In this document: positions 43,244 through 53,004 of the stretch, in pieces
How the letters are laid out: each line of letters starts with the position of its first letter
Numbering within the stretch: position 1 is the stretch's first letter
DNA from: Dactylorhiza incarnata
Lineage: Eukaryota; Streptophyta; Magnoliopsida; Asparagales; Orchidaceae
DNA length: 64,000 bases
Reading direction: 5' to 3'
Assembly: GCA_033032865.1 (NCBI GenBank)
Contig: JAWHQI010000013.1
Location: forward strand, 1,798,001 to 1,862,000
Notes under the pieces: generated by a model
Database searches by the model: none
What the model saw: only the letters and a program-made list of their open reading frames with translations
What the model was told of the DNA's origin: nothing
Translations under genes and position numbers: made by a program

Positions 43244-43316
43244 GTAAGTTTCCGACGAACACTGCGGGCTTATCATTTTCAGACTGCGCGATCTGACGTT
43301 TGCCTTCTTTTTATAG
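43244..43316 (+). other. Predicted 73-nt GT-AG intron in H antisense gene 2
   Basis: The donor is ATTGCA|GTAAGT and the acceptor is CTTTTTATAG|CATCAA. The frame is preserved across it. Confidence 0.65.
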
Positions 43317-43802
43317 CATCAATATGACATGGACAACCTGGATTTCCAAGATGAGGTCTTCCCCCATGTAGCCAAAGGGATTGACAGTGCTCTGAATTGC
43401 CTGCGAGATCGGGACGGCCTGGCCGCCGGCTTCAAGGACACAACCTTCCCGGATCTCTATCCCGGCGTGAAGGATAAATTAAGTGAAATAACCCGCCGAG
43501 CCAAGGGGAAGGACAAGGTCAAGTCCAGTAGCACAAAGGAAGAGGGCGATGGAGAAGAAGCCGAGAAAGAATCCGCCGTAGTTGTCGAAAATGAGAATGG
43601 CTCGGATGCAGGATCTAGTGATTCCGATTAAACCGGGCGGTCTAGGTCTCACAAATCGGGCGGCTCAGGTAGCTCGAGTAGCTCGGGTATTAGCTCCTCG
43701 GGTTCCTCCATTTCCAGCAAAGGGTACTCGCCTGAGGTGGACATTACTGGCGATGAAGACTCAGGCTCTCCTGCGACCAAGAAACTCAAGCCGGACGAAT
43801 AG

Positions 43803-44640
43803 CTCCATTTGTTATTTTTTGAATTTTGCTTTGTATTTTTGCACGACCGACGGCTTGATTTTGTTAGCCGGTCGGTCATGAATCAATGTAAAGATGTTTT
43901 GGAAATGAAATGGAAAGTTTTTACCTGTCTAGCCATCTACTTTCTGTGACTTACTTGTGATTGCCTGCGATCCCTTTTTTCTTCGGATAATTGACTCTTC
44001 TAACCAAGTCGTGCGACTTAATATTAACTCAACCGATCAGGATACTGATCTTCATAGAATTCTGGTTCAGCAACCATTAGCAAAATGCCTATTCGCATAG
44101 CCTGTTTCTTCAATCTGGATCAACTGGATTTGATTAATCCTGAGAAACTTATTATGGATGCTTCGTGATAACCAGGAAACCGAGCATAACCAAGCCGCGC
44201 GATTATTACCAGACTCTTCATACTTGCTTTTCAGGATAAAATATGCCAAGTTATAAGAACAATCAGCAGGTCGGGCGGCCAGTTGTTCAACTCGAGCGAC
44301 TTACAACTCAAATTGCTGACTTTGTATTCAGGATAAATAATGCCAAGTCACAAGGATAATAATTGGTAGGCCGTGCGATTAATATTTAACCCGAACGATT
44401 TATATGGCTCAGTCTTGCATAACATTGACTGATAAATTCGCGCGGACTATGCATACTTCGAGCGGTTAATGACTTGGTACTTCCAATGAGAGTCATAATT
44501 GTTCGATTATAGAGAACCTGTTATTAACCGAATGGATCAGATTGAAACCCATAAAGATGCTAGGATGATAACCCGAATGATGAGACCGACCGGTCATGAT
44601 TATGCTTGATCCTTTGATATTTTGTCTTGTGACTCTTTAT
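43803..44640. other. Convergent untranslated region of H
   Basis: No gene is seen between the end of antisense gene 2 and the repeats. CGCGCGACTT- and CCGCGCG-type motifs are scattered. The two transcription units would meet here or in the repeats to the right. Confidence 0.4.
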
Positions 44641-44850
44641 GACATCCTGCTTATTTCATACCGCGCGGTCTGAAGACCAGACCGCATGATATCTTTGGAA
44701 CCTGCTTATTTTAAACCGCCCGGTTTAACAACCAGATAGCCCGATAATCTTGGTACCTGCTTATTCCAAACCGTCCGGACTGAAAACCAGACCGCATGGT
44801 ATCTTTGGTACCTGCTTGTTTCAAACCGCCCGGTTTGCGATGTATATAAC
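44640..44850. repeat. ~56-bp tandem repeats in the H untranslated region
   Basis: Units contain TACCTGCTTATT, then AAACCGCCCGGTTT or a variant, then ACCAGACCGCATG and GATATCTTTGG. About three and a half copies are seen, each with an internal CCGCCCGG palindrome. Confidence 0.65.
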
Positions 44851-44926
44851 ATGAATCCTATTTTTTCTCCCAAACGGTCTAGAATGACCATATAGGATGA
44901 GATAATTTCCTGTAACAAGAGATGGC

Positions 44927-45365
44927 TACAGACTCAGATGACCAAGTGGGCAGGTGGGCCTAGGCGGCGAACATTGCTTTCCTCAAGTGGTCATAAGAGT
45001 TGTAGAAATAAAGAAAAGGACAAGTACAGACCCAGATGACCAAGTGGGCAGGTGGGCCTAGGCGGCGAACATTGCTTTCCTCAAGTGGTCATAAGGGTTG
45101 TAAGCGACTCAACTGCTCTCTTGCCTAGGGATACAAGCCGAGTTGATCAATTGGGCAGGTGTGGTTATGCTGCAGGGGCTATACCGACATTGCTTTCCTC
45201 AGAAGGATCAACCCAGTTGTGGGTCCCACTTAGGCATCGCTTGAGAGTACTTAGGAGTATTCGATGGTCACAGACTAGGATGATCAGTTGGGCAGGTGTG
45301 GTTATGCCGCGAAGGCTATACCGCCTTTGCTTTCCTCAGAAAGATCATCAAAGCTATAACTATAT
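44927..45365. repeat. ~96-bp and longer repeats in the H 3' region
   Basis: Two near-identical units start at about 44930 and 45025 (GACTCAGATGACCAAGTGGGCAG, GGCGAACATTGCTTTCCTCA). Two more diverged ones start near 45132 and 45268 (TGATCA-TTGGGCAGGTGTGG). Such variable tandem repeats just after pol are known in Tat and Ogre elements. Confidence 0.7.
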
Positions 45366-45701
45366 CCCTCTCAGGGTATGATAGAGCCAACATTCACCCG
45401 GACCTCCCTTGATGCAGGGGTGTGTTGGATATCAGCCGGGATCCAAGGTTCCGAAGACCACTGCACGGGAATTGGCAAGCTACCACTACACGTGTGCGAA
45501 AACTCACCGCTACACATGATCTTCATGGTTTTACGCTAATGAATACAATCCGAGGGGGTTCGAGCAGAACTTGGCAATGTCTCCGCGGTTCAGTGAGTTT
45601 GATATATAAGAAAGTGTAAAGAAAAATCAGACATGGAGAAGTGTCAGTACAGGGCTTCTCATTAAAATATCCAAAGAATGCAAGAAAGTAAAAAGGATAT
45701 T

Positions 45702-46031
45702 TTAAGGATAGAACTGTTTGAGATCGTCACCGCACCAGGTGCGTGAGATGTCTTCTCCTTCACTTGTCTGAAGGCGGTAAGCCCCACTTCTTAGTACTTC
45801 CTTGATGATGAAAGGTCCGACCCAATTGGGATTTAGCTTCCCGACATTGCCTGTTCTGGCTGCTGCATCAACATTCTTTGGTACGACGTCCCCGACTGCA
45901 AAATGTTTTACTCTGACATTCTTGTCAAAGTACTTCGTCATTCTCCTTTTAACTTCCTCCTGTCTGATTGTTGCCTCGTCCTGAAGCCCTTCGATCAGAT
46001 CCAGACTATACTTGATAGCTTCATCATTGTC
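45702..46031 (-). pseudogene. Gypsy H pol C-terminus
   Basis: The minus-strand product reads VKHFAVGDVVPKNVD and then KLNPNWVGPFIIKEVLRSGAYRLQ, ending DDLKQFYP. This is the standard C-terminal segment of Tat polyproteins after the integrase core. It continues from the integrase with at least one stop between. Confidence 0.8.
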
Positions 46032-46616
46032 TTATATCCAGGCTTCACCTCCTTCCTTTGCATACACAACTCTTGGAGTGACCACCTCAAATTCTACAGG
46101 GACAACAACCTCCGATCCATGAGATAATTTGAATGGTGTCTCCCCCGTAGCTGAAGATGGAGTAGTACGAAGAGTCCAAAGGATTGAAGGAAGTTTGTCT
46201 GCCCAATTTCCTCTTTGATTCAAAACCCTCTTCATTAGAAGCTGCTGGATCTGTCTATTTGCGGCTTCTACCTGGCCATTCGTCCTTGGGTGATGTACCG
46301 AGGCGAACCGAAGATCAATTCCCACCTGATCACAAAAGTTTTTCATCTCTGGATTGTTAAATTGTGGACCATTGTCAGTGACAATTGCTAGCGGAATTCC
46401 ATGCCGGCAGACTATCTCCCCCCGGATGACGTTTCTGATAATTTGAGTTGTAGTTCTTGCTAATGCCTTCGCCTCAATCCACTTGCTGAAGTAGTCAATC
46501 ATCACAATGATAAAGCGACGCTGGCCACTGGCTATTGGGAGGGGTCCGATAAGATCCATCCCCCAAACTGCAAAGGGCCATGGTGCAGTTATTGATTTGA
46601 GCGACTGAGCAGGCAA
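46032..46616 (-). pseudogene. Gypsy H integrase core
   Basis: All three catalytic residues can be seen: Asp in WGMDLIGPLP, Asp in VTDNGPQF and Glu in GQVEAANRQI. The zinc-binding part (HSGECGSHSGVKTLEKRI) is in the adjoining frame to the right. In-frame stops between 46617 and 46645 separate the two. The core itself is uninterrupted for about 195 residues. Confidence 0.85.
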
Positions 46617-46643
46617 ATGCTAAAGAGGAGCGAACTTTTGACA

Positions 46644-48164
46644 CTAAACACATCGCTTGGCGAATGCTTCAGCATCCTTCCTCATGGTTGGCCAGAAATA
46701 TCCTTGCCTTAAGATTCTCTTCTCCAGAGTCTTTACTCCCGAATGGCTACCACACTCCCCGGAATGAACCTCCTGAAGTATGGTCGGGATTTCATCCTCG
46801 GAAACACATCGTGCTGAGGGAGAGATTAAAGTCTTCCTGTAGAGAATTCCTGCTATCAGATAATAGTATGCCGCTTTCCTTCTAAATTTTCTTCTATCTT
46901 TGATGGTATGATGGAACTCCCCTTTTGACAAAAACAGCTCGTAAGGGTCCTTCCACGAAGGGTTGTGATCAATTTGCATGAGTTCCGCTTCATCTGTTGC
47001 CGGATGAAAAAGTTCAAAGGTCACTCCCCCAGATGGAAGACCGAACTTTGAAAGCTCATCTGCTTCCTCATTTTGTGTTCTTGGAATATGCTCAATAATG
47101 AATGACTTGAATTTCCCAATCTCCTTCTTAGCCAGCAGTAGATATTTTCTTAGAATCGGCTCTCTTGTCTCGTAGTTCCCCAAAACTTGAGAGGCCATTA
47201 CCAACGAATCGGTCTTAACATGTACATGTTCTATGCTCAGTTCTCTTGCTAGCCTCAGACCAGCGAGAAGTGCTTCATATTCAGCCTGATTATTCGTAAC
47301 CGGAAAGAAGAATTTGATACCTTGCTCTAGCTTGATGCCATTTGGACTAATCAAAACTACTCCGGCTCCCACGGAGTTTTTGCTGGAAGCCCCATCCACA
47401 TAAATAACCCAAGCCAAAGGAGATTGCACCACCTGTTCAGGACTAGGTTCTGTTGTATCCACCAAGAAATCTGCCAAGACTTGTGTTTTGATTGCTGTTC
47501 GGGGGATATATGATATTTCAAACTCGCTCAGTTCAATAGCCCATTTGGCCAACCTCCCCGAATGATCTGGCTTCTCAAGTACATTTCTTAAAGGATGATC
47601 TGTGATTACTTGGATGGGATGAGCCTGAAAATAGGGACGAAGCCTTCGTGAAGACATAACCAAGGCTAAGGCCAGCTTCTCCAAGATTGAATATCTGGTT
47701 TCCGCATCTTTGAGAATATGACTAACATAATATATTGGGAACTGCCTCTTCTTTTCCTCCCGAACGAGGATAGAGCTTACAGCATCTGGGCCGACTCCCA
47801 AATATAAGAATAATATTTCCCCCTCACAAGGACTTTGGAGTAGCGGGGTTGAAGTGAACTGTACTTTTAGTTGCTCGAAAGCCCTATTGCACTCCTCGCT
47901 CCATTCAAACTTTGATCCTCCCCGTAGTATTTTAAAGAATGGCATACTTTTATCTCCTGATTTGGAGATAAACCTGCTTAATCCTGCCAATCTTCCTCCA
48001 AGCTGCTGAACTTCCTTGGTATTCCGAGGAAGGGTCATATCAAGGATGGCCTTCACCTTATCTGTGTTTGGTGCAAGGCCATTTGGAGTTAAGAGATGCC
48101 CGAGAAACTTTCCCTTGCTCGCCCCAAACACACATTTCAATGGGTTAATTTTAACTTGAACCAT
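46644..48164 (-). pseudogene. Gypsy H RT thumb, RNase H and archaeal-type RNase H
   Basis: A 506-residue minus-strand frame. The RT thumb region reads FLGHLLTPNGLAPNTDKVKAI. The first RNase H follows (YYVSHILKDAETRYSILEKLALALV, FEISYIPRTAIKTQVLADFL); its first catalytic Asp region reads LYLGVGPDAVSSIL and looks altered. The second, archaeal-type RNase H is clear: WVIYVDGASSKNSVGAGVVL, NNQAEYEALLAGLRLA, VKTDSLVMASQV and EEADELSKF, with acidic catalytic residues in place. This dual arrangement is a Tat-lineage hallmark. The integrase zinc domain lies at the C-terminal end. Confidence 0.85.
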
Positions 48165-48334
48165 CGTAGAGTAGCGAACGTCTCTACGAGGTCTTTTAAG
48201 TGCAATGAAAATGTTTTACTTTTCAGAAGGAGGTCATCAACGTAAACTTCGAGGTTTCTGCCTTTTTGATGCTTGAAGACGGTATCCATCATTTTTTGAT
48301 ATGTTGCGCCCGCATTTTTAAGACCGAAGGGCAT
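48137..48334 (-). pseudogene. Gypsy H RT palm with YVDD
   Basis: A short minus-strand frame with MPFGLKNAGATYQKMMD and the catalytic LEVYVDDLLLKSK. It joins the upstream RT across an in-frame TGA near 48345 and the downstream frame across a frameshift near 48150. The catalytic Asp pair is intact. Confidence 0.85.
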
Positions 48335-48343
48335 TACGAGATA

Positions 48344-49699
48344 TCAGTAACACCCGTCGTTTGTGATAAATGAGGTATGCGGGATGTCAGGTTTGTTCAT
48401 TTTAAATTGATGATACCCGGAGAAAGCGTCGAGAAAACTCAAAAAACCATACCCAACTGCGGAATCAACTAAGACATCTATCCGAGGCAGAGGGTAGCAA
48501 TCTTTAGGGCACACTTTATTAAGTTTGGTGAAGTCTACGCACATGCGCCACTTCCCACCAGATTTCTTAACCATTACAACATTCGACATCCACGTGGGAT
48601 ATTGAATTTCAGAAATGAAACCTGCTTTCAGGAGTTTGGAAACCTCCTCTCTGATGGGCAATGCCAGCTTGGTTGCCACTTCTCTCTTCTTTTGCTGGAC
48701 GGGCTTGAACTCAGGAGATATGTTCAGGTGATGACAAGCCACGTCTGGATCTACTCCTGGCATGTCCTCCGCTGACCAGGCGAAGACATCCAGGTTCTCC
48801 AGAAGGCAGGAGATCAGCTTTACTTTCTCCTCCTCTAGCAACTCAGCGTTGATAACCAACTTCGTTTCCTCTCCTTCAGCAATAGGGACTTTTTGGGTCG
48901 CCTGGGCAGGTTCCAAGTGAGCCCCCTCTAGATCTTTTCCTTCCTCAGCAACCTTTGAGGATTCAGCAATTTCCAAGACTTCAGCCGTGGCCTCGGGAAG
49001 TGAAACGTCGGTGATCATGTTGACAGTTCGGACATAGCACTCCTGAGCCACCTTTGGGTTACTTCTAACCCGATACTGCCTCCCCTCGGCCGCAAACTTA
49101 AGGGCAAGGTAAAAAGTGGACACCACTGCCCTGTATGCATTAAGAATTGGCCTCCCAAAGATGGCATAGTAATTTCTCGGGGCGTCCACCACCACAAAGT
49201 TGATCAGTTTTATTACTCCTCCAAGAGAGACCAGGAGCTTTACTGAACCCTCTACTTCCTTCTTCTCCCCAGAAAAACCGTAGAGGGGCCCGTTAGTGGA
49301 AAGCAGAGGCTTTTCGGTCTTCAGGGCTTCGAAGGTTGGGCGGAAAAAGAGATTGACGGAGCTGCTTGTATCAATCAAGATCATGTGAACTCTATAATAT
49401 CCGATGACGGATTTTATGACCACAGCATCGTCGAAGGGATTGGCATTTGGGGGAAGGTCATCCTGACCAAAAGTGACAATTGTGTTTTCAAGGGGAGAGC
49501 TTGTAGTGGCTGCTACTTCCTGCTTCAGAACTCTCGCGATGCTGGATTTGCGAGACGATTCCGCTCCAGCCCCTCCATGGATACAATAGATGTCCCCCAA
49601 GGGGCCTACATCATTGACTTCAATGCATTCAACGGAAGGATGGATATCACCATAACAGCCGGCGTCTTCCACATCGGCACATTCCCAGGGCACTTCCAC
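48344..49699 (-). pseudogene. Gypsy H protease and N-terminal RT
   Basis: A 451-residue minus-strand frame. The protease site reads ILIDTSSSVNLFF; Tat proteases have D-T-G-S-S here, so the Gly after DT is Ser. The second block is YAIFGRPILNAYRAVVSTFYLALKF. The linker is rich in Glu. RT begins near LLENLDVFAWSAEDMPGVDPDV and reads GGKWRMCVDFTKLNKVCPKD and FLDAFSGYHQFKM with the first catalytic Asp. The frame ends in a TGA just before the palm. Confidence 0.85.
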
Positions 49700-49739
49700 T
49701 ATTTCTTTTTATTTTTTCTTCTCGGCAGCTAGCTCAGCA

Positions 49740-50760
49740 ATTGCCTCCTTCCGAACTAGACCCCGGAGCTTTCCTTCTCCCAGGAGTCATTCTATCAACA
49801 AGCGGAGGGCCTGACAATTTTCAGGCAGATGCCCTCCTTCCTTGTGATATTCACAGAAAAGGTTCGGGTTTCGGTTTTGAATATCTGATCTTAGTGGAGC
49901 AGGTCTTCTGAAATCTGGTCACTTCTGGAGAATCTGGACGACTTCATCCATAGTGACATTTAAGGGAGTGAATGACTCTTGCGAGTCATCATATTGAATT
50001 GATGGAATGACTAGAGGTGGCTGCGCGGTATATTGTGGCAGATATACTGGCATGATTTGCGGAAGAGGAACGGATGGAGCGGGAGTGATGGCCAACAGCG
50101 GTTTCTGATCCTGAAATCGTTGATGGCCAATAAAGGGTGTTTTGTTTTTCTTAGTTTCTTCCCCTCTGGGAATGGGGTTCAAAGTGGGACTGATTTGATG
50201 GTGGATGGTGGAAGGACGGATTGGACTGCTCCTTGTCGCTTACCAGCTTTGCGACATAGCCATGATTGCTCTTTTCTCCTCTAATGAACATATTAGCCAA
50301 ACTTATCATTTCCTGATAAGTCCTGGGCTCCCTTAGATTTGCTTCAATTTTTAGGGGGCCCTCCCTCAAGCCATGAATGAGGGCAACCCTATACAGCTCT
50401 GGGTCCACATTCTGGACTTCCATGATCTCCTTCTGGAAGCGGTCTACGAAACGGGCCCACGTTTCGTCTTCCCGCTGCTTTATATTGAAAAGGGCCGCCG
50501 GACCACTTTTCCTCTTCCTTGAGGTAGAGAATCTCAGTAAAAACTCCCTTCGCAGCTCAGCAAAACAACTGATCGATCTGGGATGCAGTCCGTAAAACCA
50601 CTCCCTTGCTTGTCCTTCAAAGGAGGTCATAAGGAGTTTGCACTTAGTCGCATCAGTTATGGTCCTAAGAGCGATGGCTGACTCAAAGGCTTGTAGATGA
50701 ACAGTGGGATCAGTCTCTCCACTGAAAGCTGGCAGACGAGGCTATCTGAAATTATTAGGG
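49740..50760 (-). pseudogene. Gypsy H Gag, core and C-terminal part
   Basis: Minus-strand frames give the gag core (MTSFEGQAREWFYGLHPRSISCFAEL, DETWARFVDRFQKEIMEV, ALIHGLREGPLKIEANLREPRTYQEM). A Pro-rich stretch follows, then a CEYHKEGGHLPENC segment near 49820-49870 that stands in the usual Tat zinc-finger position. Stops fall at 49919 and 50151. The core is recognisable; this copy is not continuous. Confidence 0.75.
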
Positions 50761-50854
50761 GCTGGCTCCCCCCGTACTTCGTCCACGAAGGGAGAAGTTT
50801 CTTCAACATCTTCATATAGAGGAGCAGTATAATAAGCCGCCAGAGCTTCGGCTA

Positions 50855-51403
50855 CTAGCGGACAAGCCGCCTGGTAAGAGGACCGGGCACAGCTTCTGGC
50901 TGGTAGGAGTGATGAACAACAACCTCAGGCGGGTAGGAGAAATGGGCTGTGCCCTCTTGTTGGTAAGAAAGGCGGGCAGCATGAGAAGCCGCCCCCTGGA
51001 AATCAAGGATTCGAGCCAGCATGCTGTGCGCGGCTTCCTGGTAGAAGTTTTGCCTGGTCGCAAAACCCTCTTGCTGGGGTTGGAGGTTGGCGGCTTGTGG
51101 TAGCGGGTAAGGTGGACGCGGAGGAGGAATCAGAGTCACCGCCTGATTAACCGCAGCTTGCTGTGGAGCTAACCGCTCGGTTAATAGGGCCAAAGTCTGA
51201 CTGATTGCTTCAAGCCGCTGATCAGTGGCTCTCTGAGCCCGCTCGGCCTCTCGTTTCGACTGTTCCAAGGCCTCCCACAGAGAGTCTTCACTGTGGTTAG
51301 AGTGGTCTCCAAGAGGGAACTGACAGTCTGACATTGTATCGAGGATTTCACTGATAATCCGTGATCTGAAGGTCGCGTGTTTTTGTTGAGTCCGAAATCG
51401 CAC
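50855..51403 (-). pseudogene. Gypsy H Gag N-terminus
   Basis: A 182-residue frame starts within the leader. The likely start is the Met at MSDCQFPLGDHSNHSEDSL. A helical stretch (EALEQSKREAERAQRATDQRLEAIS) is followed by a Pro/Gln-rich part. A stop at 50855 separates it from the gag core. The segment from 50760 to 50855 continues in another frame. Confidence 0.6.
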
Positions 51404-51482
51404 CTCCGAAGGAAATCGGAGGCTGCGGGCTGCTGGTTACTTTTTAGTTAGAAAGAGAGAGATCGCTGGCAGCGGTCAAGGG
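51384..51482 (-). repeat. Truncated 5' LTR of gypsy H, fused to the E 3' LTR
   Basis: The first 99 bp (plus coordinates) of the H LTR are present and then stop at AGCGGTCAAGG. The next bases, GAGATCGACGAAC, belong inside the E LTR array. A short AGG overlap is possible at the join. About 600 bp of H LTR and at least 400 bp of E LTR are missing. Confidence 0.75.
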
Positions 51483-53004
51483 AGATCGACGAACTATCGC
51501 ATGGCAGCCTCCGATCAACGAACGGGCGAGAGATCGACGAACTGCGTTTGACGAATGGGCGGGAGATCGACGAACTGTCTCCTAGTGGCCTTCGATCCAA
51601 TCGACGAACGGGCAAGAGATCAATGAACTACGTTCGACGAACTGTCTCCTAGTGGCCTCCGATCGACGAACGGTAGAGAGATCGACGAACTGCATTCGAC
51701 GAATGTTCAATAGCACCGCCGCCACCATGTATACAGGCCACCACCCAGAAGATTTCGGCCACCTCCATGCAACCTCTCCTCCCTCCACTTCTGCCTCCTC
51801 CAAAGTCCCGCAAACTCCAGCTCCCACGTGCCTCCTCCATGAAGCCCGGACCACCTCATCATCTCCAGTTGCTGACCACCTTGCTTGCTCGCAACCTCCC
51901 CATAGCATGCAGATGCTCCTACTCCGGCCACCACTTCAACAACACGTCACCACCCTTGCATGAATGTGCTCGGCCATGTCAGATTATCCATGCACGCCAA
52001 CGCTAAATTGGCCCAGGAGATCCCTCCGCTGACATGGCTCAGGAGATCCCGCCGCTGATGCATCAGTCGTTTCACCCGAAAGAATGAAGATAAACAGTAA
52101 CGACCAAATGAAATTAATTTCTACCGTTTATGCTAATCAAGTTTATAAGTACCTCATTTCTACAGCATTGAGGATATGGGAGACAGGAAAAAATATCAAA
52201 GTCTAAATTTTGTGAGCAAAAAGTTGTTGTTTTCTCGGTTTTTTTTCATCAATCATTTAAAGTTTTGTACTCTTATCTTTCAATTTTGAGTTTTTCTTGA
52301 TCTTGTAAACTCGCAACTTTCTCATTTTTTTTATCTCTTGTAACTCTTTCCCTACTCATAATAAAATTCCAACTCTCTCGCTTAAGGTTTTATTCATGAC
52401 ATTATATTTTTATGCGAATAATTTCTCTATCTCAATGATCGGCTAATTTCTTTAGTGATCGGTCGCGATGATCCGAGGATGAGATAAATTTTGCTATGAT
52501 TTTTAGATTTGCTTTTCTCTAATTGTTGAACGCTTACGATTTACCTTTGATCTAACAAATTATTATGAGGTTATATCATCAATATATAGTCTACATATTG
52601 TTTTTGTTATTTAGTTAGCCGAGAGGCTCGTAAGTCGAATCGATAATTCATTGGTAAAAGGAGTAGAACGCAACCCTCGAGAGAGGATGACGTAACTCTT
52701 CCGGATTGGAGAAAAATCCAATAGCGAGGTTCACTTCCTAAAGCAAATCTTAGGCGATGCGATATGAGAATGAAAGTTCGGTCGATACACCTAAGCTTAG
52801 TTGAACCAAATCCTCGAAAGAGGAGTGTTCATGCTGCGGGAACCTTCGCGGTCAAAGCCTCTTCAACAAGAGAATTACATTGCTACTTTCATTTCGTAAT
52901 TTTTTAAATCCGAGGAGACTCAAAGATCGTGTATTAGTTTAAACCATCGATTTAGTTCCGTTAGCATTTCTTTTAGTTTCTGCTATTTGCAAACAAACCA
53001 ACCC
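51483..53004 (+). repeat. 3' LTR of element E, main piece
   Basis: This is collinear with about 32208-33755 of the 5' LTR. It is cut at 53004 by element I, whose target copy AACCC is at 53000-53004. It continues at 62014. Confidence 0.8.

Larger units (their letters stand above)
41958..43802 (+). pseudogene. H antisense gene 2: putative gypsy-type transposon domain protein
   Basis: Three exons, 41958-42684, 42753-43243 and 43317-43802, join in phase across introns of 68 and 73 nt, each with GTAAGT donors. Exon 1 has LTQSELDDFIAEY and a central domain (FKYGFRFPPTLEVIAIFDHYGVVPGQLPPNSI, FISYLRSERVRFSISLFRAFF) like the plant 'putative gypsy type transposon' family; I am moderately sure of that. 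Exon 2 ends in a coiled segment (AHTYLEKKFADQADEYAKL). Exon 3 has HQYDMDNLDFQDEVFPHVAKGID and a Ser/Gly tail. In-frame TAA codons at 42842-42844 and 43629-43631 break this copy. The gene faces the gag-pol of H, which ends at 45702. Confidence 0.68.
38357..51482 (-). mobile_element. Tat-type Ty3/gypsy element H, minus strand, with antisense genes
   Basis: The 3' LTR is 38357-39059 and a 99-bp remnant of the 5' LTR is 51384-51482. Gag-pol runs on the minus strand from 51403 to 45702. A second RNase H of archaeal type between RNase H and integrase marks the Tat lineage. Between pol and the 3' LTR are two plus-strand spliced genes (39253-41503 and 41958-43802). The right end is deleted together with part of E, so no target duplication is available. 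Coding frames are mostly open with scattered stops. Confidence 0.88.

Noticed and set aside
45702..51403. Integrated plant pararetrovirus
   Set aside because: LTRs, integrase, an archaeal-type RNase H and the domain order are those of a Tat Ty3/gypsy element. No movement-protein motif was seen.
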